DNA from: Lachnospiraceae bacterium
GTDB taxonomy: Bacteria; Bacillota; Clostridia; Lachnospirales; Lachnospiraceae
Assembly: GCA_014804645.1 (NCBI GenBank)
Contig: JAAUZI010000014.1
Location: 46,085 to 110,084 of the forward strand
DNA: 64,000 bases
Direction of reading: 5' to 3'
Shown: positions 8,871-17,124 of the stretch, piece after piece
Numbering within the stretch: position 1 is the first letter of the stretch
Layout: each line of letters opens with the position of its first letter
Notes under the pieces: generated by a model
The model's database searches: none
Told to the model about the DNA's origin: nothing
The model's input: the letters and a program-made list of their open reading frames with translations, nothing else
Made by a program: the position numbers and the translations under genes

Positions 8871-10295
8871 ATGAGAGATGATGAAACCTTCCAGAATCGA
8901 CCGGTGACTATGAACCAGCACAACAATCTGCTGGAGATCGAGGAGCATATGTATATATTGGATGATGTGGTTAAGCCCAATGTCTTCCGTAATATGTTCC
9001 CCTATTCGGAGATTCCCAAGATACCGTTTAACGATAGAATTGTACCTCACAATATGCCCAGGGATATCTGGATCACAGATACCACTTTCAGAGATGGTCA
9101 GCAGTCCAGGGCGCCCTACACCACGGAGCAGATCGTGACGATTTACGATTATCTGCATCGGCTGGGCGGTCCCAACGGCATGATACGGGCCAGCGAGTTT
9201 TTCCTGTACAGCAAGAAGGACAGGGACGCCGTCTATAAGTGCATGGAGAGAGGGTATCAGTTCCCGGAAGTCACCAGCTGGATACGGGCCAGCAAGGAGG
9301 ATTTCAAGCTGGTTAAGGAGATTGGCATGAAGGAGACCGGCATTCTGGTATCCTGTTCTGACTATCATATTTTTATGAAACTGAAGATGACCAGAAGACA
9401 GGCTATGGATCACTATTTAAGTGTGATCAGAGACTGTCTGGAGGAGGGTATCAGTCCCAGATGTCATCTGGAGGACATCACCAGAGCGGACATATACGGC
9501 TATGTGGTGCCCTTCTGTCTGGAGCTGATGAAACTGATGAAGGAGTACCAGATTCCCATTAAGGTGCGGGCCTGCGACACCATGGGCTACGGCGTCAATT
9601 ATCCCGGCGCCGTTATTCCCAGGAGTGTACAGGGTATTATCTATGCCATACATACCCATGCGGGTGTGCCCCATGAACTGATTGAGTGGCACGGTCACAA
9701 TGATTTTTACAAGGCGGTGTCCAATTCCACCACAGCCTGGCTCTACGGCTGCTCCGGTATCAACACTTCCCTTTTCGGCATCGGAGAGAGGACCGGCAAC
9801 ACGCCGTTGGAGGCTATGGTATTCGAGTATGCTCAGCTAAAGGGCGATCTGAATGGCATGGATACCACGGTGATCACGGAGCTGGCGGAGTATTATGAGA
9901 GGGAGATCGGTTATCAGATTCCGCCCAGAACGCCTTTTGTAGGCAAGAATTTCAATGTGACCAGAGCGGGCATCCATGCGGATGGACTGCTTAAAAATGA
10001 GGAGATTTACAATATTTTCGACACAGAGAAATTTTTAAACCGGCCCGTGCTGTGCGCCATATCCAACACCTCCGGTCTGGCGGGTATCGCCCACTGGGTC
10101 AATACCTATTACAAGCTTAAGGGTGAGCGTCAGGTGGAAAAGAATTCTCCTCTGGTAAAGGAGATCAAGACCTGGGTGGACGAAGAATACGCGGGTGGCC
10201 GTGTGACTGTGCTGACGGACGAGGAGATTGTGGCCTGTCTGGAGCGTATATGTATGGAAAAGGGTTATACCATTGGAGGCGGAGATGAGCAGTAG
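8871..10295 (+). CDS. Homocitrate/isopropylmalate-synthase family enzyme; candidate Re-citrate synthase
   Basis: The 474-aa protein belongs to the DRE-TIM metallolyase family. DTTFRDGQQS at about 70-79 carries the metal Asp75, and His274-Gly-His276 (WHGHND) is the second metal site. There is no LeuA regulatory domain. Family members condense acetyl-CoA with a 2-oxo acid. Placement with a GntR regulator and NADP-isocitrate dehydrogenase suggests citrate formation for 2-oxoglutarate and glutamate synthesis. The Re-citrate synthase of Clostridium kluyveri belongs to this family. Homocitrate or citramalate synthase remain alternatives. The SD is AGGAGGAG, 5 nt before ATG. The 3' end overlaps gntR by 11 nt. 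No typical GltA-type citrate synthase is in the window. Confidence 0.75.
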   Translation: MRDDETFQNRPVTMNQHNNLLEIEEHMYILDDVVKPNVFRNMFPYSEIPKIPFNDRIVPHNMPRDIWITDTTFRDGQQSRAPYTTEQIVTIYDYLHRLGGPNGMIRASEFFLYSKKDRDAVYKCMERGYQFPEVTSWIRASKEDFKLVKEIGMKETGILVSCSDYHIFMKLKMTRRQAMDHYLSVIRDCLEEGISPRCHLEDITRADIYGYVVPFCLELMKLMKEYQIPIKVRACDTMGYGVNYPGAVIPRSVQGIIYAIHTHAGVPHELIEWHGHNDFYKAVSNSTTAWLYGCSGINTSLFGIGERTGNTPLEAMVFEYAQLKGDLNGMDTTVITELAEYYEREIGYQIPPRTPFVGKNFNVTRAGIHADGLLKNEEIYNIFDTEKFLNRPVLCAISNTSGLAGIAHWVNTYYKLKGERQVEKNSPLVKEIKTWVDEEYAGGRVTVLTDEEIVACLERICMEKGYTIGGGDEQ

Positions 10296-10986
10296 TTATG
10301 ATGTTAAGCAGGAGGTTACGGACAAGTACTCCTTGCGGGGCAGAGTGTTTCACAAGCTCAGGGACGATATTTTGAGTGGCAAATACGAGGAGAACGAGGA
10401 GCTGAAGGAGGTGGCTATCGGGGAAGAGCTGGGCGTCAGCCGCACTCCGGTGCGGGAGGCCTTTCGGCAGCTGGAGCTGGAGGGTCTGATACAGATTATT
10501 CCCAACAAGGGCGCCTATGTGACAGGTATCACGGAAAAGGATGTAAAAGACATCTATATGATACGTTCTCTGCTGGAGGGGCTTTGTGCACGCTGGGCCA
10601 CGGAGCATATCACTCAGGAGCAGCTGGCAGAGATGGAGGAGAATGTCTATCTGTCTCAGTTTCATGCCCAGAAAGGACATCTGGAGCAGCTGGCGGAGTT
10701 GGACAATCGCTTTCACGATATTATGTATGAGGCATGCAACAGCAAGATTCTGGAGCATCAGTTGAAAGATTTTCACCAGTATGTGCTGCGGGTGCGCAGA
10801 AAGACTCTGGCGAGCAAGAATCGTGGTCCCAAATCCAACGAGGAGCATGAGGAGATTCTGCAGGCCATCAAGGCAGGGGATGCGGACAGAGCAGAGCAGC
10901 TGGCTAACCGGCACATGATCAACGCCTATGACAATATGGTCAAAAACGGCCTGCACGAGGCGTATCATGACCGGAAACAGAATTAA
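10285..10986 (+). CDS. GntR-family transcriptional regulator (FCD/FadR subfamily)
   Basis: The 233-aa product has an N-terminal winged helix at about 15-75 containing the GEELGVSRTPVREAFRQLE recognition region. An all-helical FCD ligand domain follows at about 85-215, with Asp and His residues typical of metal/carboxylate binding (DNRFHDIMYE, HEEI, HMINAYDN). FCD regulators usually sense organic acids. ATG 10285 is used because GGAGGCGGAG lies directly before it and the HTH starts normally. It overlaps the synthase stop by 11 nt, implying translational coupling. It probably controls its own unit through the palindrome at 8823-8838, and perhaps the isocitrate dehydrogenase gene downstream. Confidence 0.85.
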   Translation: MSSSYDVKQEVTDKYSLRGRVFHKLRDDILSGKYEENEELKEVAIGEELGVSRTPVREAFRQLELEGLIQIIPNKGAYVTGITEKDVKDIYMIRSLLEGLCARWATEHITQEQLAEMEENVYLSQFHAQKGHLEQLAELDNRFHDIMYEACNSKILEHQLKDFHQYVLRVRRKTLASKNRGPKSNEEHEEILQAIKAGDADRAEQLANRHMINAYDNMVKNGLHEAYHDRKQN

Positions 10987-11028
10987 AAATCTAAAACGGA
11001 TGCGGAACTAAAAATAGGAGGATATAGA

Positions 11029-12237
11029 ATGGAAAAGATTAGGATGACGACCCCGCTGGTGGAGATGGATGGGGATGAGATGACCCGGATTTTGTGGCAG
11101 ATGATTAAGGACGAACTGATCCTGCCCTATGTGGAATTGAAGACGGAATACTATGATCTGGGCCTGGAGCACCGCAATGAGACGGACGACCAGGTGACTG
11201 TAGATTCCGCCAATGCCACTCTGAAATATGGTGTGGCGGTGAAATGTGCCACCATTACGCCCAATGCGGCGAGAATGACGGAATACAATCTGAAGGAGAT
11301 GTGGAAAAGCCCCAACGGAACTATCCGCGCCATCCTGGACGGCACCGTATTCCGCGCGCCTATTCTGATCAAAGGAATTGTGCCCTATGTGAGTAAGTGG
11401 GATAAGCCTATCACCATTGCCAGACATGCCTATGGGGATGTGTACAAGAATACCGAGATCAAGGTGCCCGGACCGGGCAAGGCGGAGCTGGTATTCACCG
11501 GGGAGGACGGCACTCAGATTAGGGAGACCATTCACGACTTTACTGGCGCAGGCATTCTGCAGGGTATTCACAACACAGAGAAATCCATATCCAGCTTTGC
11601 GCGGTCCTGTTTTAACTATGCCATTGACACTCGGCAGGATCTGTGGTTTGCCACCAAGGATACTATTTCCAAAAAATATGACCACACTTTCAAGGATATC
11701 TTTCAGGATATTTATGATCGGGAGTACGCGGACCGGTTTAAGGAGCTGGGAATCGAGTATTTTTATACTCTGATTGACGATGCGGTAGCGCGGGTAATAC
11801 GCTCCGAGGGCGGATTTATCTGGGCTTGCAAGAATTATGACGGAGATGTCATGTCCGACATGGTGGCTACGGCCTATGGGGATCTTTCCATGATGACCTC
11901 AGTGCTGGTATCCCCCAGCGGTGTCTATGAGTATGAGGCGGCCCACGGCACGGTTCAGCGGCATTACTACAAGCACTTGAAAGGGGAGGAGACCTCCACC
12001 AACGGTATTGCCACGATTTTTGCCTGGACCGGCGCACTGAAGAAGAGGGGAGAGCTGGACAATATTCCGGAGCTGACGGCTTTTGGAGAAAAGCTGGAGC
12101 AGGCGTGTGTCAAGACTGTGGAGGATGGAAAAATGACCAAATCTCTGGCTTCCATTTCCACCTGTGAGAATCCGGTGGTATTGAATAGCCTGGACTTTAT
12201 CAGGGCGATCCGGGAGACTCTGGACAGTCTGCTGTAG
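11029..12237 (+). CDS. icd: NADP-dependent isocitrate dehydrogenase
   Basis: The 402-aa product has the length and landmarks of the eukaryote-like homodimeric NADP-IDH class: [12 protein letters not shown] at the N-terminus, [22 protein letters not shown], and [11 protein letters not shown] near residue 307. It oxidises isocitrate to 2-oxoglutarate, giving NADPH. In an anaerobe without a full TCA cycle this serves glutamate synthesis. It follows the synthase and gntR by 42 nt with AGGAGG before the ATG, so the three genes likely form one pathway unit. Aconitase is not in the window. A hairpin terminator follows. Confidence 0.95.
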   Translation: MEKIRMTTPLVEMDGDEMTRILWQMIKDELILPYVELKTEYYDLGLEHRNETDDQVTVDSANATLKYGVAVKCATITPNAARMTEYNLKEMWKSPNGTIRAILDGTVFRAPILIKGIVPYVSKWDKPITIARHAYGDVYKNTEIKVPGPGKAELVFTGEDGTQIRETIHDFTGAGILQGIHNTEKSISSFARSCFNYAIDTRQDLWFATKDTISKKYDHTFKDIFQDIYDREYADRFKELGIEYFYTLIDDAVARVIRSEGGFIWACKNYDGDVMSDMVATAYGDLSMMTSVLVSPSGVYEYEAAHGTVQRHYYKHLKGEETSTNGIATIFAWTGALKKRGELDNIPELTAFGEKLEQACVKTVEDGKMTKSLASISTCENPVVLNSLDFIRAIRETLDSLL

Positions 12238-12274
12238 GCAGGCGTTTTCCGGCAGTTTTTCAAATGGTTTCAAT

Positions 12275-12317
12275 AGGGTTTCGGATGGGAGCATATCCCT
12301 GTCCGGAGCCCTGTTTT
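12275..12317 (+). terminator. Intrinsic terminator after icd
   Basis: AGGGTTTCGGA (12275-12285) pairs with TCCGGAGCCCT (12302-12312) with two G-U pairs. An inner GGGA/TCCC extends the stem. GTTTTC follows. It separates the icd unit from the rex promoter. Confidence 0.65.
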
Positions 12318-12342
12318 CGTGTTGAATATTTCCTGCAATTCA

Positions 12343-12371
12343 TTGACATATTTTTAACGTTCAGATATAAT
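12343..12371 (+). promoter_or_regulatory. Consensus sigma-A promoter of rex
   Basis: TTGACA (12343-12348), a 17-bp spacer and TATAAT (12366-12371) make a perfect consensus promoter 50 nt before the rex start. The spacer holds TTTTTAACG, only a weak resemblance to a Rex half-site (TTAACAA), so autoregulation is not clearly shown. Confidence 0.85.
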
Positions 12372-12421
12372 AAAATTATCTAGGAATTGATGCAATATCA
12401 CAGGCTCAGCGGGAGAGAGGT

Positions 12422-13069
12422 ATGATGGAAGAGAAGGAGATTTCCCAGGCGGTAATTGGGCGGCTGCCCAGATATCTGAGGTATCTTGGGGATCTGAGGG
12501 ACGAGGGCATGGAGAGGGTTTCCTCGCAGGAACTCAGCGAGAGAATGAAAGTGACGGCCTCACAGATTCGACAGGACCTTAATAACTTTGGCGGCTTTGG
12601 TCAGCAGGGATACGGATATAATGTGGAGTACCTGTATCAGGAGATCAGCAGAATACTGGGGCTGGACCGGACCCACCGCTTTATTATTATCGGTGCGGGC
12701 AATTTGGGGCAGGCGCTGGGAGGTTATCTGAATTTTGAACGCAGAGGCTTTATATTCAGCGGAATTTTTGACAAGAATCCGGAGCTGGCAGGCAGGGAAG
12801 TCAGAGGAATCCGGGTGCAGCCCATGGAGGAGATGGAGCAGTTTATCAGAGACAATGATGTGGACATAGCGGTGCTGGCTATTCCCAAGACCAGTGCGGT
12901 GGAGGTGGCGGAATGCCTGGTTCGCAACGGGATCAAGGCCATTTGGAATTTTGCCCATGTGGATTTGAATGTGCCGGAGGGGATTCAGGTGGAGAATGTG
13001 CACCTGTCGGACAGTCTGATGAAGTTGTCCTACAATATCAACAGGTATCTTCAGGAAAACGGTCATTGA
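12422..13069 (+). CDS. rex: Redox-sensing transcriptional repressor Rex
   Basis: The 215-aa product has the standard Rex layout. A winged helix occupies about 5-75 (SSQELSERMKVTASQIRQDL, then the FGGFGQQGYGY signature). A Rossmann domain with GAGNLGQAL at 91-99 binds NADH/NAD+. The C-terminal helix region (LSDSLMKLSYNIN) swaps between subunits. Rex releases DNA when NADH/NAD+ rises and controls fermentation genes. GAGAGG lies very close to the first ATG, so ATG 12425 may be the true start. It stands first in a unit with the coiled-coil protein. Operons here that Rex might control include nfnAB and the CoA-transferase, but no clear Rex operator was found upstream of them. Confidence 0.95.
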   Translation: MMEEKEISQAVIGRLPRYLRYLGDLRDEGMERVSSQELSERMKVTASQIRQDLNNFGGFGQQGYGYNVEYLYQEISRILGLDRTHRFIIIGAGNLGQALGGYLNFERRGFIFSGIFDKNPELAGREVRGIRVQPMEEMEQFIRDNDVDIAVLAIPKTSAVEVAECLVRNGIKAIWNFAHVDLNVPEGIQVENVHLSDSLMKLSYNINRYLQENGH

Positions 13070-13093
13070 CGGAGTATGTGAAAGGACGGATGT

Positions 13094-13759
13094 GTGGTGG
13101 GAGACAAGTCGGAGCTTTATGAGCAGGCATTGGCCGGAAAAAAGGTACCGGTGCTGACGCTGGACAACAAGTGGTATAAGCTGTTTAATAATAATCTTGC
13201 CGAGCTGCCGAGGATTCAGGAGTTGGAGAAACGGCTCAATGAGCTGATACAGCGGCAGGGTCAGTTGAACGTGGACTCCAAGAATATCAAAAAGCTGAAA
13301 AAGAAACTGATGGATGAGATCGTGCCCATGGCAAACGAGTTGGAGCAGGGGCGGAACAAGTCACTGGAGAAAAAGCTGGATGACCACAAACGCCTGATTG
13401 AGGAGTGCAACGAGAAACTGGAGCTATATCAGGATGAGCTGCTGGATTTACCGGGACAGATCGAGCAGATCAATCATGCTCTCATGCTGTCCACTATGAA
13501 TTACTGTTATGAGAGTATGCAGGAGAACACGCGGCAGATTGTGGAGATAGCCCAGTGGGTGAAATACATTCGCATTGAACTCAAAAAGAATCTTGTCCGC
13601 AAGCAGGAGATGGAGTATCAAAACCGGCAGATATATTCTTATATGCATGATCTGTTTGGGGCGGACGTAATCGATCTGTTTGACATGCAGTATGATCCCC
13701 TGGCCACTGACCAGCAGAAGAAGGCGGACGGAAACGGATCGGGAACCGGTAAGGAATAA
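13094..13759 (+). CDS. Coiled-coil protein of unknown function downstream of rex
   Basis: The 221-aa soluble protein has no signal or membrane segment. The first 35 residues include a hydrophobic/aromatic patch (LDNKWYKLF). Long charged heptad-rich helices follow at about 37-130 and 140-190, so it is likely an elongated coiled coil. The C-terminus is polar and disordered. GTG start 13094 has AAAGGA 7 nt upstream; a second GTG follows directly. It starts 24 nt after rex and ends at a terminator, so it is probably co-transcribed with rex. No catalytic motif is visible. A structural or scaffolding role is possible, but the function is unknown. Confidence 0.75.
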   Translation: MVGDKSELYEQALAGKKVPVLTLDNKWYKLFNNNLAELPRIQELEKRLNELIQRQGQLNVDSKNIKKLKKKLMDEIVPMANELEQGRNKSLEKKLDDHKRLIEECNEKLELYQDELLDLPGQIEQINHALMLSTMNYCYESMQENTRQIVEIAQWVKYIRIELKKNLVRKQEMEYQNRQIYSYMHDLFGADVIDLFDMQYDPLATDQQKKADGNGSGTGKE

Positions 13760-13769
13760 GAACAGAGGG

Positions 13770-13804
13770 AGAGGGACCGCCATGCTGCGACGGTCCTCTT
13801 TTTG
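13770..13804 (+). terminator. Intrinsic terminator of the rex unit
   Basis: GGACCG (13774-13779) pairs with CGGTCC (13791-13796) with A/T extension, followed by TCTTTTT. Confidence 0.7.
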
Positions 13805-13833
13805 AGGAAAAGTCATACATAATGGAGGAATAT

Positions 13834-15372
13834 ATGAAGTATGTAGTGGACGCCCGGGAGATGAAACATTATGAGGAGACGGTGATCGACACCATGGGGA
13901 TGCCATCTCTGGTGCTGATGGAGAGAGCGGCGATGGCCGTGGTGGAGGAGATTTGTCACTGGGCTGAGAGCGAGGGGCTGCGGGCGGCAGAAAAAAGAGT
14001 TCTGGTGGTTACAGGTAACGGCAACAACGGAGCGGACGGCCTGGCGGTGGCAAGGATACTGTCTCAGGAGGGCTGGCAGGTGACGGTGTACCAGACAGGT
14101 CCCGCCGGACACAGTACCCGGGAGTGGGAGAGACAATATAAAATTATCGGATATTATCCGGTGCGAATGGTCAGCAACTGGCCCCAGGAGGAATATACTA
14201 TAATTGTGGATGCCCTTTTCGGTATAGGGCTGTCCAGACAGATACAGGGAGAGTATGCGGATATTGTGAAGGAGTTGAACCGCAGACCGGGATATAAGCT
14301 GTCTGTGGATGTGCCCAGCGGCGTACATGCGGAGTCGGGAAAGATCATGGGAGAGGCCGTGAGGGCGGATGTGACCGTGACCTTTGGCTGGGCGAAAAAG
14401 GGTTTGCTCTTCTTTCCGGGTGCGGAGTATGCCGGACGGGTGACGGTCAGAGAGATCGGCATCAACGAGACCTGTTTTGACGCTGCGGGGAAGCGGCCGG
14501 GGATGTTCTGCTATGACGAGCCGGTGGGAGAGCTCTTGCCTCCCAGGAAACCCGACGGACACAAAGGGAGTTTCGGCAGGGTGCTGCTGATTGCAGGTTT
14601 TGAGCAGATGCCGGGGGCGGCGGTGCTGGCGGCCTTGGCGGCGTATCACACCGGTGCGGGCATGGTGAAGGTGATATGCCCGGAGGAAAACAGAGGTATT
14701 GTGCAGACGGCGGTGCCCGAGGCGCTGTGGGGGGCGCCGGAAAACTGGCGGCAGGGCTGCGAGTGGGCGGATGTGGTGGTCATTGGTCCGGGACTCGGCA
14801 AAAACAGCCGGGTGAAGGAGATACTGGCGGGGGTTTTGAGAGAGTGCAGCCTGCCGCTGGTGCTGGATGCGGACGCCCTGAATCTGATTGCCGGAGATAT
14901 GAGTCTACAGATTTTGACTGCCGATCAGGGAAAAACGGGGAGAGGTATGATTCTGACGCCCCACGAGGGAGAATTGGCCCGGCTCAGCGGCAAAACGGTT
15001 TCACAGATACGGGAGGACCGCGAGCACGCCGCCGGAATTCTGGCCCAGGATCTGCACTGCGTACTGGTGTGCAAGGGGGCGAGAACTCTGATCTGCAGGG
15101 AGCAGGGAGAAAATTGTGTGAATCTGACGGGGGATAGCGGCATGGGAACCTCAGGCAGCGGCGATGTGCTGAGCGGTGTCATAGCCGCCCTGTTGGCCCA
15201 GGGGGCGGATGCCTTCTCGGCGGCCAGCATGGGAGTGTATCTGCACGGGCTGGCCGGGGAATCGGCGGCGGAGCAATACAGCAGCTATGGGATGACTGCC
15301 GGGAACCTGGTGGAGGCCATAACAGAGATTCTTGCCGGGCCGGAATACATGCAAAGACAGATGATATTATAG
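13834..15372 (+). CDS. nnr: Bifunctional NAD(P)H-hydrate epimerase / ADP-dependent dehydratase
   Basis: The 512-aa fusion repairs damaged hydrated NAD(P)H. The N-terminal YjeF_N epimerase domain (about 1-210) shows LVLMERAA, VVTGNGNNGADGL and VDALFGIGLSR. The C-terminal ribokinase-like dehydratase domain (about 230-505) shows HKGSFGRVLLIAG, VLDADALNLI, ILTPHEGELARL and GTSGSGDVLSG, where the nucleotide and catalytic Asp bind. ATG 13834 is chosen because GGAGG lies 5 nt before it; in-frame ATG 13822 overlaps that SD. In many Firmicutes the order is acpS-nnr-alr-mazEF. Here nnr, alr and mazF are kept but acpS and mazE are not seen. Confidence 0.95.
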   Translation: MKYVVDAREMKHYEETVIDTMGMPSLVLMERAAMAVVEEICHWAESEGLRAAEKRVLVVTGNGNNGADGLAVARILSQEGWQVTVYQTGPAGHSTREWERQYKIIGYYPVRMVSNWPQEEYTIIVDALFGIGLSRQIQGEYADIVKELNRRPGYKLSVDVPSGVHAESGKIMGEAVRADVTVTFGWAKKGLLFFPGAEYAGRVTVREIGINETCFDAAGKRPGMFCYDEPVGELLPPRKPDGHKGSFGRVLLIAGFEQMPGAAVLAALAAYHTGAGMVKVICPEENRGIVQTAVPEALWGAPENWRQGCEWADVVVIGPGLGKNSRVKEILAGVLRECSLPLVLDADALNLIAGDMSLQILTADQGKTGRGMILTPHEGELARLSGKTVSQIREDREHAAGILAQDLHCVLVCKGARTLICREQGENCVNLTGDSGMGTSGSGDVLSGVIAALLAQGADAFSAASMGVYLHGLAGESAAEQYSSYGMTAGNLVEAITEILAGPEYMQRQMIL

Positions 15373-15433
15373 ATAGAGATAAGGGCATTTTAGTTGGCTC
15401 TGCCAATTACAGATATGCAGGAAAGAGGAATTT

Positions 15434-16597
15434 ATGGATAGCAGAGAATGGGAATACAGCAGAGTGTACGCACAGATCGATCTGGATGCCATAAGGGCCA
15501 ATGTAGAACATATTGGCGCTCGGATGGAGCGGGCCAAAGTGCTGGCAGTGGTGAAATGCGACGGCTACGGCCACGGCAGCGTCCCCATTGCCAGGGCCAT
15601 AGAGGATATGGAGGCGGTGGGGGGATATGCCACAGCCACTGCGGAGGAAGCGCTGGAACTGCGCCGTGCGGGAATCGAAAAACCCATATTGATTCTGGGC
15701 TACACGTTTCCCTATGCCTACGAGGAGTTGATACGCAGGGATGTGCGGATGACGGTATTTCGGGAGGACACTCTAAAACAGCTTGAGGAGGCGGCTCTGC
15801 GAGTGGGCAAAAAGGCGTCTGTGCATGTGAAGGTGGACACCGGAATGGGCAGAATCGGCATAAAGCCCGCAGAGGAGAGCCTGGATTTTATGCGGCGGGT
15901 TGCAGAATCCGACCATCTGGAGTTGGAGGGAATTTTTACACATTTCGCCAAGGCAGATGAGAGAGATACGGCCTATACATTGGAACAAATTGAACGATTC
16001 AAAACATTTGTAGACATGACCGAGGCTCGTTTGGGGATAAGGATTCCCTGTCATCATGCCTCCAACAGCGCGGGAATCGCCAGATTTAGGGAGGCGCATC
16101 TGGATATGGTGCGGGCGGGAATCATTCTGTATGGATTATATCCCTCCGAGGAGATGGCAGAGGTGGTGTGCTGGCTGCAGCCCGCCCTGTCTCTGCACAG
16201 CCACCTGGTCTATGTCAAGGAGGTAGAGCCGGGACAGAGCATCAGCTATGGCGGTACCTTTACGGCAGCGGAGCGCATGCGTGTGGGAACCGTGCCCGTG
16301 GGCTATGGAGACGGTTATCCCAGGAGTCTGTCGCAAAAGGGCAGCGTTCTGATTCGGGGAAAGAGGGTTCCCATACTGGGCAGAGTATGCATGGACCAGT
16401 TCATGGTGGATCTCACCGCCCTGCCCCAGGTGGGGGAGGGGGAGCCTGTGGTGTTGCTGGGCCGGGACGGACAGGAGGAGATAACGGCCCAGGAGCTGGG
16501 GGATCTGTCGGGCAGATTCAACTATGAATTAATGTGTGATCTAAGTCCCAGAGTTCCCCGGGTCTATCTACGGGAGGGGCAGCTGCAGCAGCCATAG
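15434..16597 (+). CDS. alr: Alanine racemase
   Basis: The 387-aa PLP fold-III enzyme interconverts L- and D-alanine for peptidoglycan. The PLP Lys41 is in VVKCDGYGHG, a variant of the usual KANAYGHG. The second-subunit Tyr is in SISYGGTF. GYGDGYPR and GRVCMDQFMVD are canonical. GGAAAGAGG precedes the ATG. It follows nnr by 61 nt and precedes a mazF gene, a conserved Firmicute neighbourhood. No deviation from a functional enzyme is apparent apart from the Cys/Gly substitutions next to the PLP lysine. Confidence 0.95.
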   Translation: MDSREWEYSRVYAQIDLDAIRANVEHIGARMERAKVLAVVKCDGYGHGSVPIARAIEDMEAVGGYATATAEEALELRRAGIEKPILILGYTFPYAYEELIRRDVRMTVFREDTLKQLEEAALRVGKKASVHVKVDTGMGRIGIKPAEESLDFMRRVAESDHLELEGIFTHFAKADERDTAYTLEQIERFKTFVDMTEARLGIRIPCHHASNSAGIARFREAHLDMVRAGIILYGLYPSEEMAEVVCWLQPALSLHSHLVYVKEVEPGQSISYGGTFTAAERMRVGTVPVGYGDGYPRSLSQKGSVLIRGKRVPILGRVCMDQFMVDLTALPQVGEGEPVVLLGRDGQEEITAQELGDLSGRFNYELMCDLSPRVPRVYLREGQLQQP

Positions 16598-16698
16598 AGC
16601 GGCAGGGCGTCCGGAAAAGAAGTTCTCCCCGCACTTGAATACCTTGAGAAGAAATGGAAATACTCAGAGTAAATGAAAAATTCGAGAGGTATCAGGAA

Positions 16699-17040
16699 AT
16701 GAAAAGAGGAGATATTTTTTACGCGGATCTGCGGCCGGTGATAGGTTCGGAACAGGGAGGAATCAGACCGGTGTTGATTATTCAGAACGATGTGGGCAAC
16801 CGACATAGCCCTACAGTGATCTGCGCCGCCATTACTTCCAAGATGAATAAGGCGAAACTGCCCACACATATTGAGTTGAGCGCACAGGAATACGATATGG
16901 ACAAAGATTCTGTGATTTTGCTGGAGCAGCTGCGCACCATTGACAAAAAGCGGCTTAAGACTAAGGTGTGCCACCTGGAGGGGGAAATCATGCAGAAGGT
17001 CAACAGGGGGCTCAGGATCAGTCTGGAACTAGATACATAA
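16699..17040 (+). CDS. mazF: MazF/PemK-family endoribonuclease (toxin-type), no antitoxin gene seen
   Basis: The 113-aa core matches the NdoA/MazF length. Landmarks are [32 protein letters not shown], the catalytic Arg/Thr strand near [13 protein letters not shown], and [14 protein letters not shown]. The family cuts single-stranded mRNA at short sites. An in-frame ATG at 16654 would add 15 residues, but GAGAGG lies 9 nt before ATG 16699 and the family starts there. Normally a small MazE-type gene sits directly upstream. The 101 nt between alr and this start hold no plausible ORF of that size, so it is either solitary or its antitoxin is elsewhere. The alr linkage is conserved in Bacillus (alr-ndoAI-ndoA). 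Confidence 0.88.
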   Translation: MKRGDIFYADLRPVIGSEQGGIRPVLIIQNDVGNRHSPTVICAAITSKMNKAKLPTHIELSAQEYDMDKDSVILLEQLRTIDKKRLKTKVCHLEGEIMQKVNRGLRISLELDT

Positions 17041-17053
17041 AATAGACTGTTCC

Positions 17054-17082
17054 TTGACGAATAGAGCTAATGATGGTATGAT
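17054..17082 (+). promoter_or_regulatory. Promoter upstream of CNNM/CorC gene
   Basis: TTGACG (17054-17059), a 17-bp spacer and TATGAT (17077-17082) lie 42 nt before the ATG at 17125. Confidence 0.6.
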
Positions 17083-17124
17083 TAACAGCATCTGATATAA
17101 ACAAGACAAAGGAGTGATAGGGAA

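Noticed and set aside
12343..12371. Rex operator at the rex promoter
   Set aside because: Only a weak TTAAC half-site resemblance lies in the spacer; it is not a palindrome of the TTGTTAA-N4-TTAACAA type.
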